From Erwinia sorbitola (GTDB lineage: Bacteria; Pseudomonadota; Gammaproteobacteria; Enterobacterales; Enterobacteriaceae): a DNA stretch of 64,000 nt. Where the stretch lies: NCBI RefSeq assembly GCF_009738185.1, contig NZ_CP046509.1, positions 623,501-687,500 on the forward strand, given 5' to 3'. This document shows positions 1-8,207 of the stretch, one piece after another. The first letter of the stretch is position 1. The number at the start of each line of letters is the position of its first letter. A program made the position numbers and the translations under genes. Below the pieces are notes generated by a model that was not told the origin of the DNA, did not search any database, and was given only the letters and a program-made list of their open reading frames with translations.

Positions 1-1258
1 CCAGCTTATTGCCCAACTCCTGACGCAAATAGATACGTAAGGTTTCACCCGGCACCTGGCTTATCAGCGGCAGCGCCAGTGTACTCAGCTGCGCACGTCC
101 GTCAGGAGAGCGTAAGTCTACCTGAGGCATTAGCGTGTCAAACAGAAACGAGGAGAGCGGCATCGCCTGCTCCATCCGCGTTTCAAACGCTTCTTTACCC
201 TCTTTACGTATCAACGTATCCGGGTCTTCACCGTCAGGCAGAAACATAAAGCGTAGCTGACGACCGTCATTCATGTAAGGTAATGCTGTTTCCAGCGCGC
301 GCCAGGCGGCTTCGCGGCCAGCTCTGTCGCCGTCATAACAGCAAATTACCGTACCGGTTGCCCGGAACAGTAGCTGAATATGCTCTGCGGTGGTCGAGGT
401 GCCCAGTGACGCTACGGCATAATCAACGCCAAACTGTGCCAGCGCCACCACATCCATATAGCCTTCGACAACTAATAGTTTGGCGGGTTCAGGGTGGTTT
501 TTTAGCGCTTCATACAGGCCGTAAAGCTGGCGGCCTTTGTGGAAAATATCGGTTTCAGGTGAGTTGAGATATTTTGGCATTGCATCGCCAAGTACGCGGC
601 CACCAAAACCAATTACTCGTCCACGTTTATCGTGGATTGGAAACATCACCCGCTCACGGAAGCGATCGTAGCTGCGGCCCTGATCGTTAGTAACCAGCAT
701 GCCGGCATCAATCAACGACTGTTTATCATCAGGATTGCGGCCAAAGCGTTTCAGCGCGTTATCCCAGCCTGCCGGAGCGAAACCGATAGAAAAATGCTTA
801 ATGACTTCATCGCTCAGACCACGCTGCGCCAGATAGTCGCGCGCACCCGCTGCTGCATTTTGTGTCAGTGACTGTTGATAAAAATCACTCAGACCGGCCA
901 TTAACTGATAAAGACTTTGACGCTGATGACGCTCCAGCTGGGTGGGGCCACTGCCGCTTTCATACGGCACTTCAAGCCCATAAAGGGTAGCCAGCTCTTC
1001 AATGCTTTCAACAAACTCCAGACGATCGTAATTCATCAGGAAGTCGACAGCGTTACCATGAGCACCGCAGCCGAAGCAGTGATAAAACTGCTTTTCACCG
1101 TTTACGGTGAACGAAGGCGTTTTCTCATTATGAAAAGGACAACATGCGTGGTAATTCTTGCCCTGCTTTTTCAGCTTAACCCGGGCATCGATAAGATCAA
1201 CGATATCCGTGCGAGCAAGCAGGTCATTGATAAATACACGCGGAATGCGCCCAGCCAT
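1..1258 (-). CDS. dnaG: DNA primase DnaG (3' end outside window)
   Basis: Primase that makes RNA primers for replication forks, working with the DnaB helicase. About 419 N-terminal codons are present; the C-terminal helicase-binding part lies beyond base 1. The start reads MAGRIPRVFIND. The CHC2 zinc finger is visible (CCPFH at residues 39-43, CFGC at 61-64; ligands C40, H43, C61, C64), followed by the TOPRIM core with LLVVEGYMDVVAL and CYDGDRAGREAA. The ATG at 1258-1256 has an AAGGGG ribosome site a few bases upstream, right at the edge of the tandem repeat array. The gene is the second member of the rpsU-dnaG-rpoD macromolecular synthesis operon. Identity is certain; only the end is missing. 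Confidence 0.97.
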   Translation of the reverse strand, partial: MAGRIPRVFINDLLARTDIVDLIDARVKLKKQGKNYHACCPFHNEKTPSFTVNGEKQFYHCFGCGAHGNAVDFLMNYDRLEFVESIEELATLYGLEVPYESGSGPTQLERHQRQSLYQLMAGLSDFYQQSLTQNAAAGARDYLAQRGLSDEVIKHFSIGFAPAGWDNALKRFGRNPDDKQSLIDAGMLVTNDQGRSYDRFRERVMFPIHDKRGRVIGFGGRVLGDAMPKYLNSPETDIFHKGRQLYGLYEALKNHPEPAKLLVVEGYMDVVALAQFGVDYAVASLGTSTTAEHIQLLFRATGTVICCYDGDRAGREAAWRALETALPYMNDGRQLRFMFLPDGEDPDTLIRKEGKEAFETRMEQAMPLSSFLFDTLMPQVDLRSPDGRAQLSTLALPLISQVPGETLRIYLRQELGNKL

Positions 1259-1266
1259 AAATCCCC

Positions 1267-2007
1267 TTTATCTTTCAGCTTCTGGCCGCGTTGGCTGCCG
1301 TCGTTCACCCCGGTCACTTACCTGTGTAAGCTCCCGGGGATTCACTCCATTGCCGCCTTGCCAGTAGCCGAAATCTTTCGGGGATTCCCCCATTTATCTT
1401 TCAGCTTCTGGCCGCTGCCATCGTTCACCGGGTCACTTATCTGTGTAAGCTCCCGGTGATTCAATCCATTGCCGCTTTGTCAGCAGCCGAAATCTTTCGG
1501 GGATTCCCCCATTTATCTTTCAGCTTCTGGCCGCTGCCATCGTTCACCGGGTCACTTATCTGTATAAGCTCCCGGTGATTCAATCCATTGCCGCTTTGTC
1601 AGCAACCGAAATCTTTCGGGGATTCCCCCATTTATCTTTCAGCTTCTGGCCGCTGCCATCGTTCACCGGGTCACTTATCTGTATAAGCTCCCGGCGATTC
1701 AATCCATTGCCGCTTTGTCAGCAGCCGAAATCTTTCGGGGATTCCCCCATTTATCTTTCAGCTTCTGGCCGCTGCCATCGTTCACCGGGTCACTTATCTG
1801 TATAAGCTCCCGGTGATTCAATCCATTGCCGCTTTGTCAGCAGCCGAAATCTTTCGGGGATTCCCCCATTTATCTTTCAGCTTCTGGCCGCTGCCATCGT
1901 TCACCGGGTCACTTATCTGTGTAAGCTCCCGGTGATTCAATCCATTGCCGCTTTGTCAGCAGCCGAAATCTTTCGGGGATTCCCCCATTTATCTTTCAGC
2001 TTCTGGC
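1267..2007. repeat. 119-bp tandem repeat array between rpsU and dnaG
   Basis: Direct repeats fill most of the 958-bp gap between dnaG and rpsU. Units begin with TTTATCTTTCAGC at 1267, 1393, 1512, 1631, 1750, 1869 and 1988. The first unit is 126 bp and diverged; the next five are 119 bp and almost identical; the last is a 20-bp partial copy. Each full unit contains an 8-bp stem TCACCGGG/CCCGGTGA around an inner CTTA/TAAG stem, a CCGAAA-TC-TTTCGG stem, and an overlapping GGGGA-T-TCCCC stem. The period is not a multiple of three, so it does not encode a repeated peptide. The sequence resembles, from memory, a dispersed palindromic element of Yersinia/Serratia/Erwinia intergenic regions. As part of the rpsU-dnaG transcript the array would add a chain of hairpins ahead of dnaG. 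Confidence 0.95.
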
Positions 2008-2120
2008 TATATCCGGCCACCATCCATGGGTCTGGCGCCTGGCTGGGCCACTGCACGCAGCGTTGGCGTTTAGGAATCAAAACAGAACGTTACCGCAGTA
2101 ACATTGAAGCATCTATTAAT

Positions 2121-2166
2121 GGTTCGTAAACGACAACAAGCCGCGCATTCCTTCCGGAAGCACGGC
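2121..2166 (-). terminator. possible partial terminator downstream of rpsU
   Basis: On the minus strand an imperfect hairpin (outer GCCG/CGGC, inner TTCC/GGAA, 2141-2166) is followed by a T-rich stretch (2121-2140). E. coli has a terminator between rpsU and dnaG that lowers dnaG expression, and this sits in the equivalent place. The stem is interrupted, so the call is tentative. The remaining bases of the gap (2008-2120 and 2167-2216) show nothing else clear. Confidence 0.35.
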
Positions 2167-2216
2167 CTGATAACTACTTACTTGTCTGTGAAGCATGAGG
2201 GCAAGCCCCCAGGATA

Positions 2217-2543
<327 letters not shown>

Positions 2544-2596
2544 TTAAGTAACCAACAGATAGGCCTGTGCGGCTGCCGGTTTTTTTCAGGGGACAG

Positions 2597-2625
2597 ATTA
2601 TACACCAATCAGCCCCCTGTTGTGG
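2597..2625 (-). promoter_or_regulatory. likely rpsU promoter
   Basis: On the minus strand there is a perfect TATAAT (2602-2597) with a 17-bp spacer to a weak CCACAA at 2625-2620. Transcription would start near 2590 and give a leader of about 160 nt before rpsU. The -10 box is convincing; the -35 is poor. Confidence 0.5.
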
Positions 2626-2736
2626 GAAAAAAATCATCTTATTGTACAAGGCGTAAGCGGCTGCAGGGTAAATTTGCCGCCCGTGAAAGCGCCTTCATGC
2701 TACACTGCGCGCCGCAAGAATGAGGTGAAAAAAGCC

Positions 2737-3750
2737 ATGCGTGTACTCGGAATTGAAACATCCTGCGATGAAACCGGTATTGCCATTTATGACGATGCGG
2801 CCGGTTTGCTCGCCAATCAACTTTACAGCCAGGTCAAACTCCATGCCGACTACGGTGGTGTGGTGCCGGAACTGGCTTCGCGCGATCACGTGCGTAAAAC
2901 CGTTCCGCTAATTCAGGCGGCCCTGAAAGAAGCCGGGCTACATGCGCAGGATATCGACGCCGTGGCGTATACCGCAGGTCCGGGGTTAGTGGGCGCTCTG
3001 CTGGTAGGGGCGACCATTGGTCGCTCTTTGGCGTTTGCCTGGAATGTTCCGGCCATTGCTGTGCATCACATGGAAGGGCATCTGCTGGCACCTATGCTGG
3101 AAGATAATCCCCCGGACTTCCCGTTTGTCGCACTGCTGGTATCCGGTGGCCATACGCAGCTGATCAGCGTCACGGGTATTGGTGAATATACCCTGTTAGG
3201 GGAGTCGGTGGATGATGCGGCAGGTGAAGCGTTCGATAAAACTGCCAAGCTGCTGGGGCTGGACTATCCGGGCGGGCCTATGCTGTCGAAAATGGCGCAG
3301 CAAGGAGTGGAAAAACGCTTTGTCTTTCCACGTCCTATGACCGACCGCCCGGGGCTGGACTTCAGTTTTTCCGGCCTGAAAACCTTTGCTGCCAACACAA
3401 TTCGTGATAACGACGATAGTGAGCAGACCCGTGCTGATATTGCGCGTGCTTTTGAAGATGCGGTGGTGGATACGCTGGCGATTAAATGCCGTCGTGCGCT
3501 TGATCAGAGTGGTTTCAAACGGTTGGTGATTGCCGGGGGCGTCAGCGCTAACCGCACGCTGCGCAGCAAGCTGGCTGAGATGATGCAGAAACGCGGTGGT
3601 GAGGTGTTTTACGCTCGCCCTGAATTCTGTACCGACAACGGTGCGATGATTGCCTACGCCGGTATGGTGCGTCTGAAAGGCGATGCACATGCGGATCTCA
3701 GCGTTAGCGTACGGCCGCGCTGGCCGCTGGCTGAACTGCCAGCAATCTGA
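2737..3750 (+). CDS. tsaD: tRNA N6-threonylcarbamoyladenosine transferase subunit TsaD
   Basis: Catalytic subunit that transfers the threonylcarbamoyl group to A37 of ANN-decoding tRNAs, together with TsaB and TsaE. The protein is 337 residues, exactly the E. coli length, starting MRVLGIETSCDETG. The metal-binding HHMEGH motif lies near residue 110, and ASKH-fold motifs VSGGHTQL and GGVSANRTL follow. The ATG at 2737 has GAGGTG upstream, which decides it over an in-frame upstream ATG at 2620. It is divergent from rpsU, as in E. coli. Confidence 0.97.
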   Translation: MRVLGIETSCDETGIAIYDDAAGLLANQLYSQVKLHADYGGVVPELASRDHVRKTVPLIQAALKEAGLHAQDIDAVAYTAGPGLVGALLVGATIGRSLAFAWNVPAIAVHHMEGHLLAPMLEDNPPDFPFVALLVSGGHTQLISVTGIGEYTLLGESVDDAAGEAFDKTAKLLGLDYPGGPMLSKMAQQGVEKRFVFPRPMTDRPGLDFSFSGLKTFAANTIRDNDDSEQTRADIARAFEDAVVDTLAIKCRRALDQSGFKRLVIAGGVSANRTLRSKLAEMMQKRGGEVFYARPEFCTDNGAMIAYAGMVRLKGDAHADLSVSVRPRWPLAELPAI

Positions 3751-3762
3751 TCTGCTGGGCCT

Positions 3763-3892
3763 GGGTCAGGCGTGCCTGACCCCTGTGAAAGAACAAGTCT
3801 GCCTTAGCCGTTTACATTGGGTCAGCTGTACCTGGCCCCGCAAAAGAACAGCCTGCCTTTTCCACTAACGTAGGGGCGAGGCATGCCTCGCC
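3763..3892. repeat. three short palindromes between tsaD and plsY
   Basis: The gap between convergent tsaD and plsY holds a perfect 9-bp stem GGGTCAGGC/GCCTGACCC (3763-3782), a degenerate copy at 3819-3838, and a perfect 8-bp stem GGCGAGGC/GCCTCGCC (3875-3892). The first two sit in a degenerate direct repeat about 56 bp apart that also shares an AAAGAACA..CTGCCTT stretch. They probably end transcription from both sides and belong to the palindrome family found elsewhere in the window. Confidence 0.75.
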
Positions 3893-3899
3893 TGTGCCC

Positions 3900-4502
3900 T
3901 TACGGTTTCTTCTTTTTCTTCTTCCAAATTCTGGTTTCCTGCCCGCGCCACAGGCGCTGAATATTGTCATGATGACGTAACAGGATCAGGCAGGAGAGCA
4001 TGGCAACCGGGAAGGTAAACTGAGGCTTAAACCACCAGACGTAGAAGGGCGCAATCAGTGCGCTGATAATCGCACCCAGCGAAGAGTAACCGCTTAACAG
4101 CACGGTCAGCAGCCAGGTACCCGTCATTAAACCAGTCAAATCCCAGCCGATCGGCGCGATAGCGCCAAACGCCGTCGCCACTCCTTTACCGCCTTTAAAA
4201 TGAAAGAATACCGGGTAAATGTGGCCGAGACAGGCCGCGATCGCGGTCAGGCCAAGATAAAGAGGGGTGACACCAAAGTGATAAGCCAGCCAGACAGGCA
4301 GCATCCCTTTGCAGATATCAAACACCAGCACCGTTGCAGCAGCACCTTTGCCACCGAGGCGCAGTACGTTGGTAGCTCCTGGGTTACCCGATCCGTTGTG
4401 ACGTGGATCCGGTAATCTGAACAGTCGGCAGACCAAAATCGCACTGGAGATGGAGCCACACAGATACGCGAAAATGATCATGCCAAGCGCGAATACACTC
4501 AT
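3900..4502 (-). CDS. plsY: glycerol-3-phosphate acyltransferase PlsY
   Basis: Inner-membrane enzyme that acylates glycerol-3-phosphate using acyl-phosphate in phospholipid synthesis. The 200-residue product starts MSVFALGMIIFAYLCGS and has several hydrophobic helices. Family motifs are present: SGNPGATNVLR near residue 40 and HFKGGKGVATAFG near 105. The C-terminus is a run of lysines (RIWKKKKKKP), a cytosolic basic tail. The start at 4502 matches the family; the frame is open further upstream but that part overlaps the folB promoter region. Divergent from folB, as in E. coli. Confidence 0.95.
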   Translation of the reverse strand: MSVFALGMIIFAYLCGSISSAILVCRLFRLPDPRHNGSGNPGATNVLRLGGKGAAATVLVFDICKGMLPVWLAYHFGVTPLYLGLTAIAACLGHIYPVFFHFKGGKGVATAFGAIAPIGWDLTGLMTGTWLLTVLLSGYSSLGAIISALIAPFYVWWFKPQFTFPVAMLSCLILLRHHDNIQRLWRGQETRIWKKKKKKP

Positions 4503-4609
4503 AACACCGTTCCGTCCTGTTGGGGTCGTTTTGTTGTCATCATCTGTGGATAATACGCATAAACCGCCGGGGATGGTATCCGGCAACCACAAAAACAGAG
4601 AGACGTATC

Positions 4610-4969
4610 ATGGATATCGTATTTATTGATCAACTGTCCGTCATCACTACCATTGGCGTTTACGACTGGGAACAGACGATTCAGCAGAAACTGGTGTTCG
4701 ATGTCGAAATGGCCTGGGACAACCGTAAAGCAGCTGCCAGTGACGATGTTAACGACTGTCTGAGCTATGCCGATGTCTCAGAAGTAATTATTAACCATGT
4801 CAGTCAGGGGAAATTCGCACTGGTAGAACGGGTGGCGGAAGAGATTGCCTCGCTGTTGCTGGAACGATTCAATTCGCCCTGGGTCAGGATCAAGGTCAGT
4901 AAACCCGGTGCGGTGGCCCAGGCGCAACAGGTTGGTGTCATCATCGAACGCGGGACTAATCCGAAATAA
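4610..4969 (+). CDS. folB: dihydroneopterin aldolase FolB
   Basis: Cytosolic aldolase/epimerase of folate synthesis that cleaves dihydroneopterin to 6-hydroxymethyl-dihydropterin. The product is 119 residues (E. coli 122), beginning MDIVFIDQLSVITTIGVYDWEQ. The conserved Glu of VYDWEQ and the lysine of KVSKPGAV are in place. The ATG at 4610 follows an AGAGAGACG stretch, and the sequence before it does not look like protein. It lies opposite plsY and 142 bp ahead of uppP. Confidence 0.95.
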   Translation: MDIVFIDQLSVITTIGVYDWEQTIQQKLVFDVEMAWDNRKAAASDDVNDCLSYADVSEVIINHVSQGKFALVERVAEEIASLLLERFNSPWVRIKVSKPGAVAQAQQVGVIIERGTNPK

Positions 4970-5111
4970 AACCAATTTCATTGCCATGACATGAAACCAA
5001 ACGACATTATGGTCTGTCTTAAGGTTGCCTTCATCTCGTCGGCGCAGAATTTGGCGGAAGCGTAAAGCGACCGCCTTTTTAATGGTTTTAATAGGGTTAG
5101 GGGTTGATTTG

Positions 5112-5933
5112 ATGGCAGATATTCATCAGCTATTGGTGGCAGCAATACTTGGGATCGTTGAGGGGCTGACGGAGTTTCTTCCCGTTTCTTCAACCGGGCA
5201 CATGATCATTGTGGGTCATTTGTTGGGATTTGAAGGTGAAAAAGCGGAGACCTTTGAAGTTGTTATTCAGCTTGGCTCGATTCTGGCCGTGGTGGTGATG
5301 TTCTGGCGTCGTTTGTTCGGCCTGATTGGCATTCACTTTGGTGAAGTTAAACATGAGGGAGTCGGGCAGGGTAAACTGACGCTGATTCATATTATGCTGG
5401 GAATGGTGCCTGCCGTGGCGATTGGTCTGCTGTTGCACGATAAGATCAAAACGCTGTTTAATCCGGTAAACGTGATGTACGCGCTGGTTGTTGGCGGTGT
5501 GCTGCTGATTGCGGCAGAGCTTCTGAAGCCAAAGCAGCCGAAAGCAGTAGGCGTGGATGATATTACCTACCGCCAGGCGTTTATTATCGGCTGCTTCCAG
5601 TGTCTGGCGTTATGGCCGGGCTTCTCGCGCTCAGGGGCGACCATTTCGGGCGGAATGTTGATGGGAGTCAGCCGGTATGCCGCGTCTGAGTTCTCATTCC
5701 TGCTTGCGGTGCCGATGATGATCGGCGCAACCGGTCTGGATCTCTACAAGAGTATGGGCTTCCTGACGATGGCTGACTTCCCGATGTTCGCTGTCGGTTT
5801 TGTCACCGCGTTTATCGTCGCCTTGATTGCGATAAAGAGCTTCCTGCATATCATCAAACGTATTTCGTTTATCCCGTTTGCCATCTATCGCTTTATTGTG
5901 GCAGCAGCGGTATACGCGGTGTTCGTGCTGTAA
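5112..5933 (+). CDS. uppP: undecaprenyl-diphosphatase UppP (BacA)
   Basis: Integral membrane phosphatase that recycles undecaprenyl pyrophosphate to the monophosphate carrier for peptidoglycan and other surface polymers; extra copies give bacitracin resistance. The 273-residue product has the catalytic VEGLTEFLPVSSTGHM motif near residue 17 and PGFSRSGATISGG near residue 170, with many hydrophobic helices between. The ATG at 5112 has AGGGG upstream. The gene ends at a palindrome shared with convergent cca. Confidence 0.96.
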   Translation: MADIHQLLVAAILGIVEGLTEFLPVSSTGHMIIVGHLLGFEGEKAETFEVVIQLGSILAVVVMFWRRLFGLIGIHFGEVKHEGVGQGKLTLIHIMLGMVPAVAIGLLLHDKIKTLFNPVNVMYALVVGGVLLIAAELLKPKQPKAVGVDDITYRQAFIIGCFQCLALWPGFSRSGATISGGMLMGVSRYAASEFSFLLAVPMMIGATGLDLYKSMGFLTMADFPMFAVGFVTAFIVALIAIKSFLHIIKRISFIPFAIYRFIVAAAVYAVFVL

Positions 5934-5948
5934 TCCTGATGATTAAAC

Positions 5949-5972
5949 GGGCCAGGCAGTTATGCCTGGCCC
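5949..5972. terminator. shared palindrome ending uppP and cca
   Basis: Perfect 9-bp stem GGGCCAGGC/GCCTGGCCC with a 6-nt loop, 15 bp after the uppP stop. The loop holds the TAA stop codon of cca read on the minus strand, so one arm also encodes the last cca codons. Likely a two-way terminator. Confidence 0.75.
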
Positions 5973-7192
5973 CTGTTCGTTTTCCAGTTCTCTAAAGCAG
6001 CTACCCGACGACGCGTTAACTCTTCACGTACTTCCAAACCTTTGAACCCCGCAGCAACAACCTCTTTAGTCGACACGCTCAACGCTACCGCCCAGGCTTC
6101 GCGCAGGTAATCTCCCTGAGGATACGGGTTGTTCTCGAATCCGGTACGGCCACGTGCGTCGGCTTCGCTGGTAATGGCGATCTGATCTACGCGATGTGGT
6201 TTGCGCCAGGCATCCAGACGGTCAAACAACGCTACCAGCGCGCTTGCTGACTGCTTCTCGACCGTATGAACCAGGTCATGAAACTCGGTCACCAGTAACG
6301 CCAGGTCACGCACCGCATTCGGTACGCGCAGGCGCTCGCAGAGAGCCGCGACCAGCGGTACGCCAGCCGGGCCATGCCCGTGATGGCTTGGCCATTTTTC
6401 CGGCGGCGTTAAAGCCTTGCCGACATCATGGAACAGCGTAGCAAAACGGATATCAATCTCCGGACTGAGCTGTGCCGCAATAGCCAGCGTCATCAGTGCA
6501 TGCACACCGGTGTCGATCTCCGGGTGCCATTTTGCCGGAGCGGGAATGCCGTACAGATTATCCAGCTCCGGGAACAACACCGCCAGCGCACCACAGTCAC
6601 GCAGTACCTGGAAAAAGACCTGTGGATTACGCGTCTGCAAGGCATTTTCCGTCTCTTTCCAAACCCGCTCTGGCGTAAGGTGAGCGAGCTCTCCGCTCAG
6701 TGCCATAGAGCGCATCAGATCCAGCGTTTCATCGGCAATACGAAAATTGAGATGGGCGTAGCGGGCGGCAAAACGCGCTACGCGCAGTACCCGCAGCGGA
6801 TCTTCATTAAAGGCTTCAGAGACGTGGCGTAGCAGGCGTTTTTGCAGATCCTCACGCCCCCCGTAGGGATCGTAATAGTGACCGTCTGCATCCTGTGCGA
6901 TAGCATTGATCGTCAGATCGCGCCGGGCCAGATCCTGTTCCAGCGTAACATCGGGAGCGGAATAACAGACAAAACCGGTATAGCCGCTGCCAGACTTACG
7001 CTCAGTGCGCGCCAGCGCGTACTCTTCATGGCTTGAGGGATGAAGAAAGACCGGGAAATCGCGGCCTACCTGTTCAAAACCCTGCTCCAGCATTTGCTGA
7101 GGAGAGGCACCCACCACCACCCAGTCTTTGTCTTTCACCGGCAAATTTAATAGTCCATCGCGCACGGCGCCGCCGACAAGGTAAGTTTTCAC
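5960..7192 (-). CDS. cca: multifunctional CCA-adding enzyme
   Basis: Adds or repairs the CCA end of tRNAs using CTP and ATP; the enterobacterial form also has HD-domain phosphohydrolase activity. The 410-residue protein (E. coli 412) begins at a GTG codon (7192) with GGAG upstream. The nucleotidyltransferase N-terminus shows GGAVRD and KDKDWVVVG with the catalytic Asp pair, then RRDLTINAIA. The HD domain is visible as LFHDVGKALTP near residue 260. It lies downstream of ygiM on the same strand, as in E. coli. Confidence 0.96.
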   Translation of the reverse strand: MKTYLVGGAVRDGLLNLPVKDKDWVVVGASPQQMLEQGFEQVGRDFPVFLHPSSHEEYALARTERKSGSGYTGFVCYSAPDVTLEQDLARRDLTINAIAQDADGHYYDPYGGREDLQKRLLRHVSEAFNEDPLRVLRVARFAARYAHLNFRIADETLDLMRSMALSGELAHLTPERVWKETENALQTRNPQVFFQVLRDCGALAVLFPELDNLYGIPAPAKWHPEIDTGVHALMTLAIAAQLSPEIDIRFATLFHDVGKALTPPEKWPSHHGHGPAGVPLVAALCERLRVPNAVRDLALLVTEFHDLVHTVEKQSASALVALFDRLDAWRKPHRVDQIAITSEADARGRTGFENNPYPQGDYLREAWAVALSVSTKEVVAAGFKGLEVREELTRRRVAALENWKTNRGQA

Positions 7193-7332
7193 TGCGGGTC
7201 TCCAGAAGGCAGGTAAACAGAATTAACTGAATAATAATTGTCACACTATAACATCCGTGTTGCACAAATGATAAATCACAGACACGGCAAAAAGGGCATC
7301 CGCAGATACCCTGAACATAGCCTGATGGGATA

Positions 7333-7953
7333 TTAGTTCATCCAGCGGTCGCTTTTCTTCCTGCGCGGGATCATATGCGGCAGCAGCAGGCCGAGTACCA
7401 GACCAACTCCCGCTACGCCCCCACCATACATAAACCACTGCATAATGATGGTACGCTGTTTGTCATCCAGCTGGACATTTGCAGCGTCGACCTTTTTCTT
7501 CGCTACTACCAGCTGGTTTTTCAACTGCTGATTCTCTTCTTTCAGGCTGTTGATTGCATCATCGCTGCCAGCAACCTTTTTTTGCATATTTGCGGTACGC
7601 TCATTCCAGCTGCCGTCGATGTTAGCCAGTTTAGCGGTGAGTTGTTTCACCTGCTCTTCCAGTTCCGGAACACGGGTACGCAGGCTAGGCTGTTGACTCA
7701 GCTGGGCCAGGGGGATCCAGGTGGTACGCCCCTGGCTGTCGCGAATTTGTCCGTAATGGCTGCTTTCATTCGACTGTAGCAGGGTGACTTCTTCACCTGC
7801 GTTCAACGTGCCCACCAGACGATAATCATTGCCGGGGCCGCTGCGAACCCAGGTGGAAAGCTCGTCGGAGATGAAACGTTTTTCTTCGGCGTGGACGGTT
7901 GCCGCAGCGCTCAATGTGAGCAAAGTCAGACCAATGAGGTGAGTTATTTTCAT
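7333..7953 (-). CDS. ygiM: SH3-domain membrane protein YgiM
   Basis: TIGR04211-type inner-membrane-anchored periplasmic protein of unproven function. The 206-residue product (same length as E. coli) has a signal peptide ending near TVHA, a bacterial SH3 domain (WVRSGPGNDYRLVGTL and following, residues 30-85), a long coiled coil (about 90-160), a C-terminal membrane helix (about 168-190) and a basic tail RRKKSDRWMN. It sits 140 bp upstream of cca and diverges from ygiF. Confidence 0.92.
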   Translation of the reverse strand: MKITHLIGLTLLTLSAAATVHAEEKRFISDELSTWVRSGPGNDYRLVGTLNAGEEVTLLQSNESSHYGQIRDSQGRTTWIPLAQLSQQPSLRTRVPELEEQVKQLTAKLANIDGSWNERTANMQKKVAGSDDAINSLKEENQQLKNQLVVAKKKVDAANVQLDDKQRTIIMQWFMYGGGVAGVGLVLGLLLPHMIPRRKKSDRWMN

Positions 7954-8207
7954 TCGAACTCTTTTTGCTTAAGGGCTTTAAAAAAGTAATTGCACAGTCT
8001 GGAGCTGCCTCACAGAAAGCTGAATGAGAACTATCCTGGTCTCAAACGGCTTGCGAGCCTGTGCGCGAAAACGTAATAAACCCGAGACAGTGCTGTCTCA
8101 TGTGCATTACTCTTCATGGGTAAAAAGGAACGATCGCCGCAATCAATGCGAGCATAATCAGATACCTTAACCGTTTACTGTGCCGTTAACGACGTAAATA
8201 AGACACT

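Noticed and set aside
1267..2007. CRISPR array
   Set aside because: Units are 119 bp and joined directly, with no unique spacers and no cas genes in the window.
1158..2129. Open frames of 65-180 codons running through the tandem array on the plus strand
   Set aside because: They arise from the repeat itself and the reverse of dnaG; the 119-bp period shifts frame every unit, so no repeated protein is kept, and there are no good ribosome sites.
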